In this document: positions 6,572 through 9,502 of the stretch, piece by piece
Numbering within the stretch: position 1 is the stretch's first letter
How the letters are laid out: every line of letters begins with the position of its first letter
Assembly: GCA_036720245.1 (NCBI GenBank)
Contig: DAIMNI010000075.1
Coordinates: forward strand, 1 to 9,502
Source: JAAZMA01 sp036720245
Lineage (GTDB): Bacteria; Bacillota; Clostridia; Tissierellales; Tepidimicrobiaceae
Direction of reading: 5' to 3'
Length of the DNA stretch: 9,502 nt
Notes under the pieces: model-generated
Seen by the model: the letters and a program-made list of their open reading frames with translations, nothing else
Told to the model about the DNA's origin: nothing
The model's database searches: none
Translations under genes and position numbers: made by a program

Positions 6572-8519
6572 TTATTTCTCCCAATATATTTTAATTTCAT
6601 CATTATTTTTGAGTTCCACCAAGTATTCTGCGTCTTTTTCATTTAATTTTAATACAAGTTTACCTTTAGGAATTGTTAAATCAAAATCTATATAGTCAAA
6701 TATATCTACAAATATAAATTTTTCCTTATTGTATTCTATGCTTTTTTCTTCTCCATTTATAATTAAATTTATATTTTTCTTAGGTTTAACAAATATTTCA
6801 TCCCCAAGGTTTAATTTTATATTGTCTTTTACTTCTTTACCATTGACTAAGATATTTTTTAATTCAATATCTAAATTTAAATGCTTTAATAAATCCAATA
6901 AATTTTCTATTTCCTCTAATTCTATACTGTCTCTTTCCATAAGTCTAGGATTTCCATATACTTCTTGTTCATTTATTTTTATACTAGTAATTAAGTTTAT
7001 TTCTTCCTGATTAAACTTTATATTCTTTTCTCTTCTAATGCAATCAAAAAGTTTAGGTTCCAACTTTTGCCTAGTGGTAGCCTCAACAATTTTTACTATA
7101 TCTCCATCCTTTAACAGAGTATTTAAATCTCCAATTTGATTATTTATATAAATTTTAGCAGCTTGTCCTTTATTCCCCATTAAAGTCTTTTCCTTACCAT
7201 TTAAATAATAGATAAAATTTTCTCCTGATTTAGGTATTAGTTTTCTAGGATTATATCCTGTTAATACTAGTAAATCTGAGACTTTAGCTGTATCTGTATT
7301 AAATAATCTAATATCTTCTCCATTAAATTCTATTTGTAAAAAGTTTTTATATTGTTCATTTGCACCTTCCATGGCAATTCCAATAGGGGTAATTATATCT
7401 GGCCCCTTTAATTCTTCACTTATACCATGGATATTTTCAATAAAGCTAGTATCTCTAATAGATACCCTTTCTTTTGGTAGACCTATATTGTCANNNNNNN
7501 NNNAATATTTCCTTTAATCCAGGCATCTGACTGCTTCCACCAATTAAAAATATTGCAGCTGGTGGTTTCCCATTATACTCTATTATTTTTCCTGCAATTT
7601 CCAAAGATATTTGAACTAGGGTTTCATTAATATCTTCTATTATTTCTTTTGTACTTAATTTATATTTCATACCTACTACATTGGTAAATTCTTGAACTTC
7701 TGAATGGCAAAGATTTATTTTTAGGGCTTCTCCTTGATTAAAATCTAGCAGGTATTTTTTAGATAGGGCTTCAGTTATTTCATCACCAGCAGTAGATGTC
7801 ATGGCATAGGCCATTATATTACCATCTTTTGTAATGGCAATATCTGATGTACCCGCCCCAATATCTACTAAGGCCAAATTTAATAGTCTTAATTCTTCTT
7901 TAATGGCTACATTAATGGCTGCAATTGGCTCTAATGTAATATGTCCTACTTCTAAACCTGATTTAGATATTACTGAATAAAGCCCTTCTATAACTATTTG
8001 AGGCAAAAAAGTAGTTAATAAATTAACTCCTATTTTATCTCCCCTATGGCCTTCTAAACTATTCATTATATTGTCTTCTAAATAGTATTCAATTACAGAA
8101 TATCCTATACTATAATATTTTGATTTATTTTTATTTTCTCCATTGATTTTTTCTTGGGCTTTTTGCACTGCTTCTAATTCTAAAATCTCTATGGCTTTTT
8201 TATCTATTTCTATAGCTGCATCTATTTCTTTATCCAATCTTATTTTACAGGTTTTTAAACTTCTTCCAGCAGCAGCAATGGAGACCCTTTTGAGGCTTGT
8301 CCCAATTTTTGACTCTAATTCTCTTTTTATTTCATCTACAATTTTAACTACCTCTCCAATATTATGAATTTGCCCATCATACATATTTCTTCTACTATGC
8401 TCTTTTTTAGAATATGCCAATATATTAAATTTTCCATCCTCTGTATATTCCCCTACTATTCCTATAATAGTTCTAGTACCTATATCTAGAGAAAATATTA
8501 AATCATTGTCCAAAATCAT
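6572..8519 (-). CDS. FtsA-like ASKHA ATPase with C-terminal beta-grasp-like extension (split by assembly gap)
   Basis: This is an actin-fold protein of the FtsA/PilM group, expected to bind ATP and act in division or cell-shape control. The first half shows phosphate-1 LDIGTRT (11-17), an inserted SHS2-like region (about 85-172), phosphate-2 VDIGAGTSDI (218-227) and the adenosine motif IGGSSQMPGL (326-335). Ten Ns at 7494-7503 interrupt it. The second half resumes DNIGLPKERVSIR and continues open to the stop. Read as written the halves are out of frame, but a missing stretch of 3 bases, or any multiple of 3, joins them; 3 bases would give about 646 residues. Canonical FtsA is about 400-440; the extra C-terminal part has about three modules with NG turns and L-x-x-GD-x-I endings, like beta-grasp folds. 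No FtsA-type membrane-targeting helix is evident at the end. The gene starts 13 bases after nth, with AGGGG upstream. Confidence 0.85.
7494..7503. other. Assembly gap of ten Ns inside the FtsA-like gene
   Basis: Ten undetermined bases separate the GLKEI end of one half from the DNIGLPKERV start of the other. The upstream reading frame has codon starts congruent to 2 modulo 3 and the downstream frame to 1, so ten bases cannot be the true length of an intact gene. The family usually has only a few residues between these motifs, so the real missing stretch is probably 3 to 12 bases in a multiple of three. Confidence 0.97.
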
Positions 8520-8532
8520 TTTAACAACCCCT

Positions 8533-9186
8533 TTAATCCCTATTTACTAATTCCTTGTAATATAGGCAATAATCTTTTACTGGGCATTTTTCACAAAGTG
8601 GTTTTCTAGCCTTACATATTCTTCTGCCATGGAAAATCAAAAGATGATGGGCCTTTGACCACATATTTTTTTCTATATTGTTCATTAAGTCTTTCTCTGT
8701 ATCTAATACATTTTTACTACCTGCAAGTCCTATTCTATTAGATACCCTAAAGACATGCGTATCTACTGCTATGGCTGGCACTCCAAAAGCATTGCTAAGT
8801 ACCACATTGGCAGTTTTTCTTCCTACGCCTGGTAGGGTAATTAGTTCTTCCATTGTACTAGGTACCTCTCCATTAAACTCTTCTAATATTATTCTAGAAG
8901 TGGCTAGGATATTTTTACTTTTTACTTTATAAAATCCACAGGATTTAATTTTTTCTCCTAATTCTTCTTCTGTTAATTGAATAAAATCCTCTGGAGTATT
9001 ATAATCTTTAAACAATTCCCTAGTGATTTTATTAACTCTTACATCTGTACATTGGGCAGAAAGTATAGTGGCTATTAACAATTCAAAAGTAGAAGAATGT
9101 TCTAATTCTACAGTAGCATCTGGATAAGTTTTTAATAAAATACCAATTACTTCATCCATTTCTTCTTTAGATAATACCTTTTCCAT
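8533..9186 (-). CDS. nth: Endonuclease III (DNA glycosylase/AP lyase)
   Basis: This base-excision-repair enzyme removes oxidised pyrimidines from DNA and cuts at the resulting abasic site. The 217 residues are a usual length. The helix-hairpin-helix LPGVGRKTA (118-126) includes the catalytic lysine K124; the catalytic aspartate is D142 in AVDTHVFR. The C-terminal iron-sulphur loop has C191-x6-C198-x2-C201-x5-C207, the standard [4Fe-4S] spacing. All key residues are present, so it should be active. An AGGTGA site precedes the ATG. It starts 8 bases after the DUF503 gene and ends 13 bases before the FtsA-like gene, so it sits within an operon; its link with envelope genes may simply be shared transcription. 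Confidence 0.97.
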   Translation of the reverse strand: MEKVLSKEEMDEVIGILLKTYPDATVELEHSSTFELLIATILSAQCTDVRVNKITRELFKDYNTPEDFIQLTEEELGEKIKSCGFYKVKSKNILATSRIILEEFNGEVPSTMEELITLPGVGRKTANVVLSNAFGVPAIAVDTHVFRVSNRIGLAGSKNVLDTEKDLMNNIEKNMWSKAHHLLIFHGRRICKARKPLCEKCPVKDYCLYYKELVNRD

Positions 9187-9194
9187 TTAATCAC

Positions 9195-9476
9195 CTACAA
9201 AATTTCAATATTATGGTCTATTATTTCTACCCTATTATCTCCGTCTATAAACTTTAATACTTTTGAAATAATTTCATTGGCGTGATTAGTATCGTTTGTT
9301 ACACAAGAAAAGCCAATAATAGATATTTGCCAGCTGTCATTTTTACCTATTTCTGCTATGGATACATTAAATCTAGATTGAATTCTGCCTATTATGCTTT
9401 TTATTACATGCCTTTTTTCTTTTAGGGAATTTGCTTCATATATTTTTAATTTCACCATACAAGTACCAACTATCAT
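9195..9476 (-). CDS. DUF503 (YlxP-like) family protein
   Basis: This is a small protein of about 93 residues in the DUF503 family, which includes YlxP of Bacillus subtilis, a protein suggested to take part in ribosome assembly or RNA binding. The diagnostic start is MIVGTCMVKLKIYEANSLKEKR, with later SRFNVSIAEIG and the IIGFSCVTND segment; the size and the alternating strand-helix pattern fit a ferredoxin-like fold. I chose the ATG at 9476 because AGGTGA lies 4 bases before it; an in-frame TTG at 9491 would add 5 residues but overlaps that binding site. In Bacillus the relative lies in the nusA-infB cluster, whereas here it precedes nth. It is the first gene visible of its operon; upstream sequence runs off the window after 26 bases. 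The function is not established. Confidence 0.88.
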   Translation of the reverse strand: MIVGTCMVKLKIYEANSLKEKRHVIKSIIGRIQSRFNVSIAEIGKNDSWQISIIGFSCVTNDTNHANEIISKVLKFIDGDNRVEIIDHNIEIL

Positions 9477-9502
9477 TATATCACCTAACAATAATATATT
9501 AA

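Noticed and set aside
6572..7372. Separate gene starting at the ATG MEGANEQ
   Set aside because: The frame stays open upstream to the N gap with clear FtsA-family sequence (LPKERVSIR, LKGPDIITPIGIA), and no ribosome binding site precedes that ATG. It is the C-terminal part of the interrupted gene.
1647..8932. Plus-strand open frames of 74 to 112 codons within the minus-strand genes
   Set aside because: They lie opposite well-supported genes, are rich in Ser, Ile and Phe as expected for antisense of AT-rich coding DNA, and show no recognisable domain.
1..9502. CRISPR arrays, insertion sequences, tRNA genes, prophage or defence genes
   Set aside because: No regularly spaced repeats, transposase motifs, tRNA-like cloverleaf or defence-related proteins were seen; genes are typical housekeeping families with uniform base composition.

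Overview
The window is AT-rich DNA from what looks like an anaerobic, low-GC Gram-positive (Bacillota; Clostridia or Tissierellia-like). Strong GGAGG-type ribosome binding sites, a clostridial-type long FtsA-family protein, a VanW/G5 envelope protein and a tandem glycine riboswitch in front of a thioredoxin reductase gene all point that way. Every supported gene lies on the minus strand, so transcription runs from high to low coordinates. No mobile element, CRISPR array, tRNA or rRNA was seen.

Three transcription units can be read. (1) Entering from the right edge, a compact run of DUF503 protein, endonuclease III (nth), a long FtsA-like ATPase, a VanW-family membrane-anchored protein and a DUF2225 zinc-ribbon protein (9476 down to 4493) has spacers of 8 to 35 bases and ends at a clear hairpin terminator at 4451-4481. 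The FtsA-like gene is interrupted by ten Ns (7494-7503). The two halves are one gene, although they are out of frame across the gap as written. (2) A promoter at 4394-4421 starts a second unit: a Cof-type HAD phosphatase, the tRNA wobble methyltransferase trmL, and probably a Na+/phosphate-cotransporter-family protein with a PhoU-like tail. (3) A strong promoter at 1334-1362 drives a tandem glycine riboswitch (about 1121-1290). Its second aptamer shares P1 bases with an intrinsic terminator (1092-1130), which is the layout of a glycine-activated ON switch. The controlled gene is trxB, whose end is only 18 bases from the window edge.

Glycine-controlled trxB is the most informative signal. In amino-acid-fermenting clostridia, thioredoxin reductase and thioredoxin supply electrons to glycine reductase and are often encoded with the grd genes. 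The next genes, outside the window, may therefore be trxA and grd genes; this is inference. A second possible promoter, embedded in an inverted repeat just upstream of trxB, could bypass the riboswitch.

Most of the window is ordinary core genome. The least characterised parts are the C-terminal extension of the FtsA-like protein (about three beta-grasp-like modules), the DUF2225 and DUF503 proteins, and the regulatory details ahead of trxB. No clearly new system was found.
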